Below are positions 1 to 7,594 of a stretch of 64,000 nt of DNA, one piece after another (positions within the stretch are counted from its first letter, which is position 1; every line of letters starts with the position of its first letter). The stretch comes from Deltaproteobacteria bacterium (GTDB taxonomy: Bacteria; Myxococcota_A; UBA796; UBA2385): positions 62,001-126,000 of the forward strand of contig JAEUKK010000096.1 in assembly GCA_016792625.1 (NCBI GenBank), in the 5' to 3' direction. Position numbers and translations under genes: made by a program. The notes beneath the pieces are model-generated. The model was not told where the DNA came from and searched no databases. It was given only the letters and a program-made list of their open reading frames with translations.

Positions 1-295
1 TGGCTGCGCCTGCGGTCACCCGGTCCCGCTGGGCGGCCTTCGTGGACCGGACGTGCCGGAACTGAACCGGCGTCGCGGTGACTTCGAGGTCAGCGCCGGT
101 GAGAAAGGCCACGCTCACCCCGAGCGCCGCCGCAAACGGCGCGGCCGAGTCGGCGCTCAGCCGGCGCAGGCCGCTCTCGATCTGAGAGACCCACGCGGCG
201 GTGCATCCGGCCTTTTTGGCGAGCTCGCCCACGGACAGCCCTGCGAGCTGCCTTGCGGCGCGCAATGGTACAAGTCGTGGTGGCTGCGGCGACAC
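1..295 (-). CDS. XRE-family HTH regulator, probably of the ImmA/IrrE-fused type (partial, C-terminus off the left edge)
   Basis: The reading frame runs off the left edge. The chosen start is a GTG at 295-293 with a GGAAGG Shine-Dalgarno about 7 nt upstream. The first 98 residues hold a classic XRE helix-turn-helix (LSVGELAKKAGCTAAWVSQI, then ESGLRRLSADSAAPFAAALG). This is followed by FLTGADLEVT and VQFRHVRSTKAAQRDRVTAG. That linker, with a framed F-R-x-x-R-S-T segment, is typical of proteins in which the XRE domain precedes an ImmA/IrrE zinc peptidase; the peptidase itself lies outside the window, so this part is inference. In integrative elements such proteins act as repressor or anti-repressor. 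It lies downstream of the leftward block on the same strand, with its own putative operator region upstream. The ribosome site and HTH are clear; the protease assignment is moderate. Confidence 0.72.
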   Translation of the reverse strand, partial: MSPQPPRLVPLRAARQLAGLSVGELAKKAGCTAAWVSQIESGLRRLSADSAAPFAAALGVSVAFLTGADLEVTATPVQFRHVRSTKAAQRDRVTAGAA

Positions 296-656
296 GGTGG
301 AGCCTTCCAAGTGCCGAGTGGGTTCGGCTTTCACGCTCCATGGTTAGCACAGGCTGCGGGCCTGCGCAACCCCCTCGCCTCTCCGAAACCAGCGACAGGC
401 AGCACAGTTTGGTGGGGTATGTCGCGAGTTTGGTCGGTCCGAATAGTCAGCTGCGCTGACGGTTCTACTCACGTATTGTAATACCTCAACCCGAAGCGGC
501 CTACTGGACGTCATTCACGAGGACCCCTCAGCAGAGATCGCTGCTACACTGTTCCCGATGTCCGGAGACTCTGCGCAGACCATCAGGCCAGCGACCTGTG
601 GAACCGTCACGCGACCGTCACCCGTGGGGCCTCAAGTGCTGCGCCTCTCCGCCCCA
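296..656. other. Non-coding gap with two operator-like dyads
   Basis: No convincing gene is present between the two leftward genes. The stretch has lower G+C than its surroundings. It holds two short perfect dyads: GTCAGC-TGC-GCTGAC at 446-460 and GTATT-GT-AATAC at 473-484. Both sit 150 to 190 bp upstream of the GTG start of the left-edge XRE gene, so they are candidate regulator sites for it. This is inference from position and symmetry only. Confidence 0.4.
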
Positions 657-1127
657 TCACCCCGCCCGCCTCGCCACCACCCCCGCGTTGACCAGCCACC
701 CCGCCGCGAAGCTCTCGCCCTCGTGCAGCAGCTTGCTCGCGGCGGTCGCGCCGACCTGCAGGTCCTGGCCGATCTTCTCCATGCTCGCCCCGTCGCGGTG
801 GCGCAGCTCGACGGCCCGCGCCGCCTGCGGCTGCCAGGCCGCCAGCGCGTCGAGGGTCTGGCCGATGGACACGATGCTGGCGAGCACCTCGTCGATGTCG
901 CCGCCCTTGCCGCCCTGCACGCGGACGTGGACCTGCTGGCCGCCCGGCCCGGCGCTCGTGCGCGGGTGCATGCCCACGGGCGAGCTCATGCGCTCCCGGG
1001 CCTCGTAGAACCAGGTCAGCGCCCGCGGGGCTGAGGTCCACTGGAGGCCGTCGGAGGTGCGGCGCAGGCGGCGGCGGTCGGCATCAGCGACCAGGGCGGC
1101 GGTCTCGGGGCTGTCGGAGCGCTTCAT
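657..1127 (-). CDS. Phage-type HTH protein, sigma region 4 / antiterminator-like
   Basis: A 156-residue protein with an ATG start at 1127. The C-terminal third (about residues 95-150) reads like a sigma-70 region 4 helix-turn-helix: ARAVELRHRDGASMEKIGQD, then LQVGATAASKLLHEGES. This layout, a weakly conserved N-terminus followed by a single sigma-4-type HTH, is common in late regulators of temperate phages (Q-like or RinA-like proteins and DUF1492 relatives). It is the last gene of the leftward block that begins with the methyltransferase at 6296, the usual place for an early-to-late switch protein. The predicted role, activating late genes beyond the left edge, is inference. It could also be a generic phage transcription factor. 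No zinc motif is seen. Confidence 0.55.
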   Translation of the reverse strand: MKRSDSPETAALVADADRRRLRRTSDGLQWTSAPRALTWFYEARERMSSPVGMHPRTSAGPGGQQVHVRVQGGKGGDIDEVLASIVSIGQTLDALAAWQPQAARAVELRHRDGASMEKIGQDLQVGATAASKLLHEGESFAAGWLVNAGVVARRAG

Positions 1128-1221
1128 GGTGGGCCTCGGGGCGGGCTTGGGCAGCAGGGCGGGGCGCGGCGGGCAGGGGGTGGAGGCGCAGCGGCGGCCC
1201 GGCGCAGGCCGCCGCCGGCGG

Positions 1222-1845
1222 TCAGGGCTGGACCAGGCGCAGGTGGCGGCCGTCCTGGGGGGCGCGGTCGGTCGGGCCCGGGGCGCCCGCGGCGGCGCCC
1301 GTCGAGGCCTCCGGCGGCACAGCGGCGCCTTGGCGGGCAGCGCGCGTCGCCTCGTGGGCGGCCACGCGCGCGAAGAGCCGGCCGGCGAAGGCGCTGCCGC
1401 TGAGGCCTTCGCCGTCGGCGAACTCCTGCTCGAGGGCCTGCAGGTCGGCGCAGAGGGCCTCGTAGAGGGCGAAGTTGCCCTCGCGCATCAGCTGCACCTC
1501 CAGCTCGGCGGCGGCCTTCAGCGCCTCGCGACCCCGTTCGCCCAGGGCCTCCAGCCGCCGGGCCACCCGCTGGGCCGTCGGGCTCGGGCCGACCGGGCCG
1601 GGCACCTCGAGGCGGCGCGCCGCGGGCCGGGCCCGCAGCAGGTCGGCGGGGGTGGGCCAGAAGGCCGAGCTCGTGAGCCACGCGCGCACCGCCTCGCGCA
1701 GCTGGTCGTCTTCGAGGTCGCCGAGCACCGCGCGCCAGGCCTCGGTGAGCGCGGCGAGGCCTTCGGGGCCCTCGGGGCCGTTGCGCACCCCGGCGCCGAG
1801 AAGCAGCTTGACGGCGTCTTTGATGCCGGTGAGGGTCAATGGCAT
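1222..1845 (-). CDS. Replicative-helicase loader-like phage protein
   Basis: A 207-residue protein with an ATG start at 1845 that overlaps the end of the replication initiator gene by 10 nt, implying translational coupling. The N-terminal 75 residues contain an all-helical segment ending in SSAFWPTPADLLRARP. A W-P-T-P-A-(D/E)-(L/I) motif after an alpha-helical domain is characteristic of small phage proteins that load or inhibit the replicative helicase (G39P-type loaders). The rest is a charged helical region (about 95-165) and a Pro/Ala-rich tail. In lambda and related phages a loader gene follows the origin-binding initiator gene, which is the order seen here (initiator, then this gene). 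Role inferred from motif plus position; no enzymatic motif is present. Confidence 0.5.
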   Translation of the reverse strand: MPLTLTGIKDAVKLLLGAGVRNGPEGPEGLAALTEAWRAVLGDLEDDQLREAVRAWLTSSAFWPTPADLLRARPAARRLEVPGPVGPSPTAQRVARRLEALGERGREALKAAAELEVQLMREGNFALYEALCADLQALEQEFADGEGLSGSAFAGRLFARVAAHEATRAARQGAAVPPEASTGAAAGAPGPTDRAPQDGRHLRLVQP

Positions 1846-3296
1846 GCGGCGCTCCGGGGCGTGCTGGGGCCGAGCTCGGTCTGCTCGGCCTGTTGGAAGA
1901 AGGCGTCCAGGTCGTCCATCGAGAAGGCGCGGCTCGCCGCCTGGGCCGGGCGGGGCGGCCGGGCGCCGCCGCCGGGGCCGTCACCGCGGGGCGGCGCCCC
2001 GGGCACGAGCAGCGCGGTCGGGCAGCCGCGGTCGCGCCAGGCCAGGGCCGCATCCAGGCGCTCCTCCCACTGCTCCTGGACGAAGATGGTCTGCGGCGCG
2101 CGACTTCGGTCGGCTCCACCCGTCCAGCCGATGGCCCGCAGGTGGCGGGCGAACAGCGGGTCAGGGCTGCGGTGGGCGGCGTCGGCGACCGCCGCGGCCT
2201 GGTCCTCGAAGGCCTGCAGCTCGGGCCAGCGCAGGGCCCGCAGCAGCGCCAGCACCGGCTTGGGCAGCGTCTCGGCGTCCGGGTCGATGGTCCGGCCCTC
2301 GCCGGCCATGGCGCCGCCCCCGGGGCCCCAGGGCGCCGCCAGGGGCCGGCCGGTCACCCGGGCCACCGACCGCAGCACGACCCCGGCCAGCTCACGGGCC
2401 GAGCCCCGGGCCTTGGGCATGCCGGCCTTGCGGGCCCAGGCCGGCACCGGGGCGGCGTCGGGCAGACCCGGCAGCTGGGCCGGGCCGGGCGCCGCGGCGG
2501 CCTCGAGGACCTCGCCCTCGTCGAGCTCGTCCAGGCGCAGACGGCGCTGAGCAGCAGCTTTTGGGGGCGGAGTGGGCGAGCTCGGCGCGCCAGCCGGGTT
2601 CTCGTCCACCTCGACAACGGGCTCTTGCACGTCGCTTTGGACGGGCTCCTCACACCAGGGCGCGCCCCGCGCCCCCAGGCCGGGCCCCGCCGGGCCGGCT
2701 GCCGGCCGGTGGTGTGGAGGGTTCTCTGAGGAGGGTTCAATGAGGAAGGTTATTGAGGAAGGTTCAGGTGCAATGGTTGCACTCCCCCCGTGCAACGGTT
2801 GCACCCCCGGGAGTGCAACGGCTGCACTCCCCCCGTGCAGCGGTTGCACGGGTGCAGCGGTTGCACGGGTGCAGGGCGTGCACCCCTCCACCGCGGGCCC
2901 GGCCTCGAGCGCGGCGGCGCAGGCCTCCGCCGGGCCGGCGCCTCCCTCGTCGGGGGCCAAGGCCTCGGCCGGCGTCGGCGTGCTCGGCCGTGCGAGCTGC
3001 CGCCCGAGCAGCGGCCGCAGGCGCACCCGGCAGACCAGTGAGCTGCCCTGGGGGCGCGCGACCACCTCGAGCAGGCCCTCGGCGATGAGGGTGTTGCGGT
3101 GCGTGATGGCCGAGCGGCGCGAGACCCCCGCATAGGCGGCCAGCAGGTCAATTCCCGGCCACGAGCGCGCGCGCTCGACGTCCTCGGCGCTGTTTTGGTG
3201 GCTGAGGTAGCCGAGCAGCAGCAGCTTCTCGGTGCCGCCAAGGTCGCTGCGCAGCACGAGGTCCGCGGCCTGCCCGCGGTGCAGCTCGCCGGTCAT
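1836..3296 (-). CDS. Phage-type replication initiator with N-terminal winged helix (lambda O-like layout)
   Basis: A 486-residue protein starting at ATG 3296, coupled by an ATGA overlap to the RdgC-like gene upstream. Residues 20-105 form a winged-helix domain (EKLLLLGYLSHQNSAEDVER, then YAGVSRRSAITHRNTLIAEG and LLEVVARP) like the DNA-binding domains of phage and plasmid initiators. Residues 106-280 are a low-complexity linker. Its codons carry a row of 15-bp iterons (2768-2883) beside AT-richer tandem repeats. The C-terminal part (about 290-486) is helical and may contact the helicase loader encoded next. This domain order, with an origin lying inside the linker of its own initiator, is that of lambda O. 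It would bind the iterons and open the element's origin; function is inferred, not proven. Confidence 0.62.
   Translation of the reverse strand: MTGELHRGQAADLVLRSDLGGTEKLLLLGYLSHQNSAEDVERARSWPGIDLLAAYAGVSRRSAITHRNTLIAEGLLEVVARPQGSSLVCRVRLRPLLGRQLARPSTPTPAEALAPDEGGAGPAEACAAALEAGPAVEGCTPCTRATAAPVQPLHGGSAAVALPGVQPLHGGSATIAPEPSSITFLIEPSSENPPHHRPAAGPAGPGLGARGAPWCEEPVQSDVQEPVVEVDENPAGAPSSPTPPPKAAAQRRLRLDELDEGEVLEAAAAPGPAQLPGLPDAAPVPAWARKAGMPKARGSARELAGVVLRSVARVTGRPLAAPWGPGGGAMAGEGRTIDPDAETLPKPVLALLRALRWPELQAFEDQAAAVADAAHRSPDPLFARHLRAIGWTGGADRSRAPQTIFVQEQWEERLDAALAWRDRGCPTALLVPGAPPRGDGPGGGARPPRPAQAASRAFSMDDLDAFFQQAEQTELGPSTPRSAACH
2715..2767. repeat. Tandem 13-14-bp repeats beside the iterons, candidate DNA-unwinding element
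   Basis: Four head-to-tail units sit immediately next to the iterons: TGGAGGGTTCTC (2715-2726), TGAGGAGGGTTCAA (2727-2740), TGAGGAAGGTTATT (2741-2754) and TGAGGAAGGTTCAG (2754-2767). The strip is clearly richer in A+T than the rest of the element and strongly purine-biased on this strand. An A+T-richer repeat strip beside iterons is the normal place of strand opening in iteron origins, so a duplex-unwinding role is proposed. This is inference. Confidence 0.5.
2768..2883. repeat. Iteron array, candidate replication origin inside the initiator gene
   Basis: Six 15-bp sites with consensus GTGCARCGGYTGCAC start at 2768 (GTGCAATGGTTGCAC), 2790, 2813, 2835, 2852 and 2869; the last is degenerate (GTGCAGGGCGTGCAC). 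Start-to-start spacing is 22, 23, 22, 17 and 17 nt, close to two helical turns and then shorter. Each site is itself a near-palindrome of GTGCA and TGCAC halves. They fall in the codons for linker residues about 138-176 of the initiator. Regular spacing plus placement in a flexible protein linker argues for protein-binding iterons rather than coding constraint. Confidence 0.68.
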
Positions 3297-5413
3297 TGGC
3301 CCACCGCCGCTGCGGGCTGCGCCGCCTCGGTGTCGACCTCGGCCTTGCCGGCGTACCAGCCGGCCATCCAGGCGTCGCGGTCCGCGCCCCGCAGGCGCGC
3401 CGGCACCTGGTCGTCGGCGTAGGGCACGCCGTCGCGGAAGGCCTGCTGGCCCAACGCGAAGGCCGAAGGGCGCTCCCGCGCGATGGTCGGGGCGGGCCGC
3501 GCCTTGGCCGCCCGGGCCGCCGCGCGGCTGCGCGCCGCCTCCTCGAGCTCGGCCGCTTGGTCTCGCCAGCCGGTCGACCAGGCCCGCTCCTCCGCCCCGC
3601 TGAGCTGCGGCGGCGGGGCGCTGCTCGCCCCGGCGCGCGCGGCCTGGGTGCCCGCCGCGTAGGCCAGGCGCTCAGCCTCGGTCTGCTCCACCTCGCCGGC
3701 GTCGGGCTCGGGCTCGGGCGGCGCGGGGGGCGCCGCCGCCTTCCAGCCCCGGCGCCAGGCCGCCAGCGCGCCGCCCGTGACGCCCTCGGGGTGCTCGTCG
3801 AAGAGCACGCCCTCTGCGCGGGCCGCAGCACCCGCCCGGGCCACCGCCTCGAGGTCCTCAGCCGCGCCGCCTGTCCGGTGGTAGCGGCCGTCCTTGGTCC
3901 GGGCGGCCTCCTTCTGGGCGACCAGGCGGGCCAGCGCCGCGGTCACCTGCTCGCGGTCGTAGCCGCCGCTGGCCCCCACGAGGGCGTCGACGGCCTGGGG
4001 CGCGCTGGTCAGCAGGGCCCGCACCTGCAGCCGCCGGGCCTCGGCCGCCGCCGCTTCGTGATCGAGCGCGGGCGCGCCCTCCGCCCTGGGGGCAGCGGCG
4101 CCGCGCTTGCCCTTCCCTCGGCCATCCGCGGCGGGGGCGAGAGCGGGGGCCGGCGCCGCCGCGGGCGCCTCCTCGATGGGCCGCGGCGCACGGGCGGGCG
4201 CCAACAGCAGCTGCTGGCCGCGCCGGGCCTCGGGCAGGTCGGGCGCCGAGGCCTCGATCGAGACGACGCCGGCGACCGGCCACGCGCCGTCCATCGGCGC
4301 GGGCACCTGCGGGAACAGCGTCAGGCCCGGTCGGTTCGTCAGCGCGTGGCGGGCCGCGGCCCAGATCGCGTCGGCGCAGAGCCGCCCCTGGGCCAGCGCC
4401 CCCACCTCGAGCAGCAGGCCGGCCGACGCGCGCTCGAACGCCGTCGACAGGTCGCCGGCCTCGTTGGGCGGGTCGAGGTCGTCGGTGGTGGCGACCGCGA
4501 CGAGCAGCGCGTCCTCGTCGAAGGTCAGCGTGACGTCTGCCCCGCTCACGAGGTCGGCCAGGGTGATCGCGAGGCCGCCGGCCTGGCCATCGACCGCGTC
4601 GGTCCCGAGCAGCACCGTGCGCTGGCGCCAGGCGCGCAGGGTCGGCCCCACGAGCTTGCCCGAGACCTGCAGCTGGTCTTCCCCGACGCTCAGCGCGAAG
4701 CGGCGGCTGCCGAGCTCGAGGTGCGCGGCGAGCCAGGGCTCTCGGGTGTGCGGGTGCCGGGCGACGAGCACCGCGGGCTCTTGGGCCTGGACCACGTCTG
4801 CGACCCACCCGAGCACGTCCCCACCGATCAGGCCGCCCGCCGCCGAGGGCTCCCACCGGGGGAGCGCCACGGGCACGTCCTCGCCCGCCGCGTCCCGCGC
4901 CGCCGCCGTGAGCACATGCCGGAGCGCGGTGATGATGGCGTCCGCGGGCTTGCCGACAGCGCCCACGAGCAGCTCGCCGGTGCGCAGGTTCAGCGCCACC
5001 GGGGCGTCGCGGCGGGTCGGCAGGGCCCGCTTGAGCAGCTCGGCCCGCAGCTCGGCCCGCAGCGCTTGGCGACCATCCGGGCCGAGCTCGTAGGCGCCGC
5101 GCTGCCACGCCAGGGCGTCCACCGCCTCGATCGGCACCACCTTCGACCAGGTGGTCCGCAGCCAGATCGTCCAGTCGCCCGCCTCGACGAGGTCGGCGCC
5201 ATCCTCGTCGCCGACCCAGCGCCAGCCGCTGACGCTGGGCTTGCCGCCGGCCCAGCTGAGCGCGTCGTCGGGCCAGGCGTTGGGCGGCGCGAGGTGCAGG
5301 CCCGCGCCGTCGGCGACGAGAGCGGCGCGCAGCACAGCGCTGTCGACCCGCGGGGGCAGGCCGGTGACGCGGAAGAAGGTCGCGGGCATGCGCCCGCCCA
5401 CGCGGAAGCTCAT
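3293..5413 (-). CDS. RdgC-like recombination-associated protein with C-terminal RMF-like repeats
   Basis: The ATG at 5413 is preferred because it forms an ATGA overlap with the stop of the gene upstream; an in-frame start at 5434 is also open. The product is about 706 residues. Residues 1-330 match the plan of RdgC, a ring-shaped DNA-binding protein that modulates RecA. The pattern around residues 105-160 (a helix rich in RAELRAELLKRALP, then VALNLRTGELLVG and a helix) corresponds to the RdgC core, where a long charged helix precedes a beta pair. Residues 390-440 are a Pro/Ala linker. Residues 440-520 look like a winged-helix segment ending in RTKDGRYHRTGG. The tail (about 540-695) has two or three repeats of the type AFRDGVPYADD...DRDAWMAGWYAGK, resembling ribosome-modulation-factor-like domains. 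The RdgC assignment is moderate and the tail assignment is by motif only. Confidence 0.58.
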   Translation of the reverse strand: MSFRVGGRMPATFFRVTGLPPRVDSAVLRAALVADGAGLHLAPPNAWPDDALSWAGGKPSVSGWRWVGDEDGADLVEAGDWTIWLRTTWSKVVPIEAVDALAWQRGAYELGPDGRQALRAELRAELLKRALPTRRDAPVALNLRTGELLVGAVGKPADAIITALRHVLTAAARDAAGEDVPVALPRWEPSAAGGLIGGDVLGWVADVVQAQEPAVLVARHPHTREPWLAAHLELGSRRFALSVGEDQLQVSGKLVGPTLRAWRQRTVLLGTDAVDGQAGGLAITLADLVSGADVTLTFDEDALLVAVATTDDLDPPNEAGDLSTAFERASAGLLLEVGALAQGRLCADAIWAAARHALTNRPGLTLFPQVPAPMDGAWPVAGVVSIEASAPDLPEARRGQQLLLAPARAPRPIEEAPAAAPAPALAPAADGRGKGKRGAAAPRAEGAPALDHEAAAAEARRLQVRALLTSAPQAVDALVGASGGYDREQVTAALARLVAQKEAARTKDGRYHRTGGAAEDLEAVARAGAAARAEGVLFDEHPEGVTGGALAAWRRGWKAAAPPAPPEPEPDAGEVEQTEAERLAYAAGTQAARAGASSAPPPQLSGAEERAWSTGWRDQAAELEEAARSRAAARAAKARPAPTIARERPSAFALGQQAFRDGVPYADDQVPARLRGADRDAWMAGWYAGKAEVDTEAAQPAAAVGQ

Positions 5414-5637
5414 CGGGGCCTCCAGCCGGGGCACCGGCTGTTGGGGTTCACGAGGTTGCTGTCCCGACCGTCAAAGTCGGCAGAGATGTTCTGGCGGTCC
5501 TGCCACTCGCGCACGCTGCCCTCGGCCCCAAGCTCGTCGTCGGGGCGCGGGTGGGCGCAGCCGCCCCGCCAGTGGCCGCAGCTGCTGCAGGTCCGGGGCC
5601 GCTGGGCGGCAGCCGGCCGCAAGAAGGCGCGGCTCAC
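5410..5637 (-). CDS. Small Cys-rich, probably zinc-binding protein
   Basis: A 75-residue protein starting at GTG 5637, whose first bases overlap the methyltransferase stop as GTGA. Its own stop overlaps the next ATG as ATGA, so it is locked into the operon by coupling on both sides. It has a CSSC pair at residues 17-20, a third Cys at 27 (GHWRGGC) and a fourth at 69 (RCPGW), with conserved-looking Trp and His between them. This C-x2-C-x6-C...C-x-G-W pattern is seen in many short phage proteins that fold around one zinc ion. No enzymatic function can be named; a protein- or DNA-contact role in the replication block is possible. The coupling makes the gene itself fairly sure. Confidence 0.6.
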   Translation of the reverse strand: MSRAFLRPAAAQRPRTCSSCGHWRGGCAHPRPDDELGAEGSVREWQDRQNISADFDGRDSNLVNPNSRCPGWRPR

Positions 5638-6296
5638 CGGGGCACCGCCGCGGCCCGCTGCCAGGCCTCGAGGGCGGCCTCGACGGGGTGGCCGGGCTGC
5701 GCGGCGCGCTCGCCCCAGACGAGCAGCCCGCAGCCGGTCTCGGCCGGGGCGCCCTGGGCCCACTCGATGACGGCGGCGGGGGCGGAGTCGAGGCCGCCGC
5801 CGGCGACGAAGCTCGGCCGCGGGCTCGGCAGCCACACCCGCCGGGGCGGCATCTGCGCGAGCACCGCCCGGCGGCCCGCCGCCACCATCCAGGTCGACCG
5901 GCAGACCAACACAACGCGCGGCGCCAGCGCCATGGCCCGCGCGAGGTGGGCGTCGATGGCTGAGAACGGCGGGTTCATCACCACAAGGTCGAAGGGGCCG
6001 CCCTCGAGCTCTTCGAAGCGGCCCACCGACCGCCGCGCCGGCGGAACGAGCTGCAGGCCTGCGGCGGCCGGGTCGATGTCGTTGGCCCACAGCTCAGCGC
6101 CCGCCGCGAGCAGCGGCCCGACGAAGTGGCCCGACCCCACCGAGGGCTCCAGCACCCGCAAGCCGCGGGGCAGACCCAGGGCCTCGACCACCGCGGCGCA
6201 GAGGCCCCGGGGCGTGTCGTACCGGTCGAGCGGGCGGCGCTGCGCACGCGCAGGCGGGGCGGACGGGGGCGGATCGACGGCGGGGGCGTGCGGCAT
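5634..6296 (-). CDS. DNA adenine-type methyltransferase
   Basis: A 220-residue class I SAM-dependent methyltransferase. The ATG at 6296 is chosen; a TTG at 6311 would add five residues. Motif I (SAM binding) is VLEPSVGSGHFVGPLL near residue 50. The catalytic motif IV is NPPF near residue 105, following FDLVVM. NPPF/NPPY with a D/E-P-x-x-G-x-G loop is the signature of N6-adenine (or N4-cytosine) DNA methyltransferases. The order motif I then motif IV and the small target region suggest a solitary phage methyltransferase. No restriction endonuclease gene lies beside it. It heads the leftward block, so it may protect the element from host restriction or mark the origin. Family is sure; target sequence unknown. 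Confidence 0.8.
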   Translation of the reverse strand: MPHAPAVDPPPSAPPARAQRRPLDRYDTPRGLCAAVVEALGLPRGLRVLEPSVGSGHFVGPLLAAGAELWANDIDPAAAGLQLVPPARRSVGRFEELEGGPFDLVVMNPPFSAIDAHLARAMALAPRVVLVCRSTWMVAAGRRAVLAQMPPRRVWLPSPRPSFVAGGGLDSAPAAVIEWAQGAPAETGCGLLVWGERAAQPGHPVEAALEAWQRAAAVPR

Positions 6297-6631
6297 GAAG
6301 CACCCAGGCAAAAGGACGCCCGGGCGCGCGCCCGAAGGGCGGCACCAGGGGTCGAGGACGGTGATGGGGAGGTCGTTCTGCGGGAGGGGCGCGGTAGGGA
6401 GGGGCGGAGACCTGGTCAGGTCGGGTCAGGGTGCGGCGGGGACCCCGGGCCCCTCACCTGGTCCCATCGCCCCAAACGGGGGCAAGTCCCCCCGCGAAGT
6501 TGTCAAAGGCGATGTTGCGGGGGCGTCGCCCGGCTCCGAGCGGCAGAGTGGAGGACGGCCCCCGTGGTAGAAGAGCCCCCGGCCAGCGCGCGCACGCGTT
6601 CACCCCGCGCGGGCTGGCCGAGGACCAAGTC
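6297..6631. promoter_or_regulatory. Divergent intergenic region, promoter of the leftward block expected here
   Basis: About 335 bp lie between the divergent methyltransferase gene and the gene at 6632. A perfect leftward -35 hexamer TTGACA is present (complement of 6501-6506), but no recognisable -10 lies 16-18 nt downstream, so an activator-dependent promoter is possible. Short GGTCAGG repeats occur near 6411-6430. None of the four operators seen at the regulator switch recurs here. Confidence 0.35.
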
Positions 6632-7072
6632 ATGGGCTCCAGCCACCCCATCGCCGGCACCACCCCACTCAAGACAGTGAACATCGACGAAGACGAAGCC
6701 GCGGCGCTTTGGGCCGATGTTCTCGCGTTTCACCATCGCTTGGTGCTGGAGCATGTGCGGTCACTCCCCGGGGGCCCGGTCGAGCACGCCCTCATGGCTG
6801 CGTTCTGGGAGGCTGACCGGCCCAAGTTCGGCGTCGCCACCAAGCTCCGGCACCCGCCCGAACCGCTGCTCCGCCGCCTCGGCTTGGCCCCGCTCGACCT
6901 CACCACCGACGGGACCCGCACCAACATCCGCGTCGGCGACCAGGACCGCACCGTCATCGAGTTCCAACGCGCATACATCACCGTGGAGGTCACCTTTCAC
7001 GAGCGTGCGCACTGCACCCTCGCCGCGACGCTCGTCGTCGAGCCCGTTCCCCCAGCCGAGCCAAACCGGTAA
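6632..7072 (+). CDS. Hypothetical protein of the mobile element
   Basis: A 146-residue protein. The ATG at 6632 has a GAGGA Shine-Dalgarno 7 nt upstream, and codon third positions are strongly G/C, as in real genes here. The sequence is mixed alpha/beta (AALWADVLAFHHRLVLEHVR, then LRRLGLAPLDLTT, then a beta-rich C-terminal half with TVIEFQRAYITVEVTF). No family is recognised and no signal peptide or membrane segment is seen. Its last 312 bp are overlapped tail-to-tail by the open frame of the leftward gene ending at 6761. The codon pattern in the shared stretch favours this strand, so the leftward protein's C-terminus is the doubtful one. It lies alone between the leftward block and the regulatory switch. 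Confidence 0.5.
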   Translation: MGSSHPIAGTTPLKTVNIDEDEAAALWADVLAFHHRLVLEHVRSLPGGPVEHALMAAFWEADRPKFGVATKLRHPPEPLLRRLGLAPLDLTTDGTRTNIRVGDQDRTVIEFQRAYITVEVTFHERAHCTLAATLVVEPVPPAEPNR

Positions 7073-7594
7073 CGACTGCAGGAATTTGGGCGCCGGCAGG
7101 CCCAGCAGCTCGACGAGCTGCGCCGTGCTGAGCGGCCCGCGCAGCGAGGCCTGCAGGGCCGCTTCAACCCTGACCAGCAGCGCGTGGTGGCGTTGTTGGA
7201 CATGGCGCAGTGTCGCGGACGCCGGCACCGCGGCGACCGCCGGCTTTGGAGCGGGGCGGTCGCGCTGCCAGCACGGGACATCGACCACCGCGAACGCCAG
7301 CAGTGCGAGCCGGCGCTGGATCTCCTCGGGAGACAGGCGCACCGTCAGGCCGTCGTCGCCCTGGTCCACCGCATTGTAGAGATCAGTGAGCAACGCCAGC
7401 TGCCAATCGTGCCGGCCTTCCGCTTCGGTCACGATGACGCGGAGCTCGCGGACGAGGTCCAGCCGGTGGTTGAACCCGGCGTCGTCAACGTGCCCACCGG
7501 CGACCAGCGCCGGGTGGATGGGGGCGCCGAACTGCGCGGACACGAGGACCAGGATGGCATCCTCGAAGGTGTTGATGACCAAGCGATCGCTCAC
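6761..7594 (-). CDS. Hypothetical protein cotranscribed with the XRE repressor
   Basis: The GTG start at 7594 overlaps the repressor stop as GTGA, so the two are translationally coupled. The first about 170 residues look genuine: FEDAILVLVSAQFGAPIHPA, then helical HRLDLVRELRVIVTEAEGRH, SPEEIQRRLALLAFAVVDVP and PLSTAQLVELLGLP, which could be a degenerate helix-turn-helix. The last about 100 residues (7072 down to 6761) are Gly/Glu-rich shadow-like sequence antisense to a better-coding gene. The stop may therefore be misplaced by a frameshift, or the overlap may be real. No family recognised. Its coupling to an autoregulated repressor suggests a role in the switch, for example as a co-repressor or toxin-antitoxin-like partner, which is inference. 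Confidence 0.5.
   Translation of the reverse strand: MSDRLVINTFEDAILVLVSAQFGAPIHPALVAGGHVDDAGFNHRLDLVRELRVIVTEAEGRHDWQLALLTDLYNAVDQGDDGLTVRLSPEEIQRRLALLAFAVVDVPCWQRDRPAPKPAVAAVPASATLRHVQQRHHALLVRVEAALQASLRGPLSTAQLVELLGLPAPKFLQSLPVWLGWGNGLDDERRGEGAVRTLVKGDLHGDVCALELDDGAVLVADADVGAGPVGGEVERGQAEAAEQRFGRVPELGGDAELGPVSLPERSHEGVLDRAPGE

Noticed and set aside
3296..5770. Very long open frame on the + strand across the RdgC-like and neighbouring genes
   Set aside because: It is antisense to genes with clear motifs and ATGA couplings, has Gly/Arg-rich shadow composition and no ribosome site. High G+C gives few stop codons.
5634..6296. Complete restriction-modification system
   Set aside because: The methyltransferase has no endonuclease or specificity gene beside it; neighbours are a zinc protein and the RdgC-like gene. 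Treated as a solitary phage methyltransferase.
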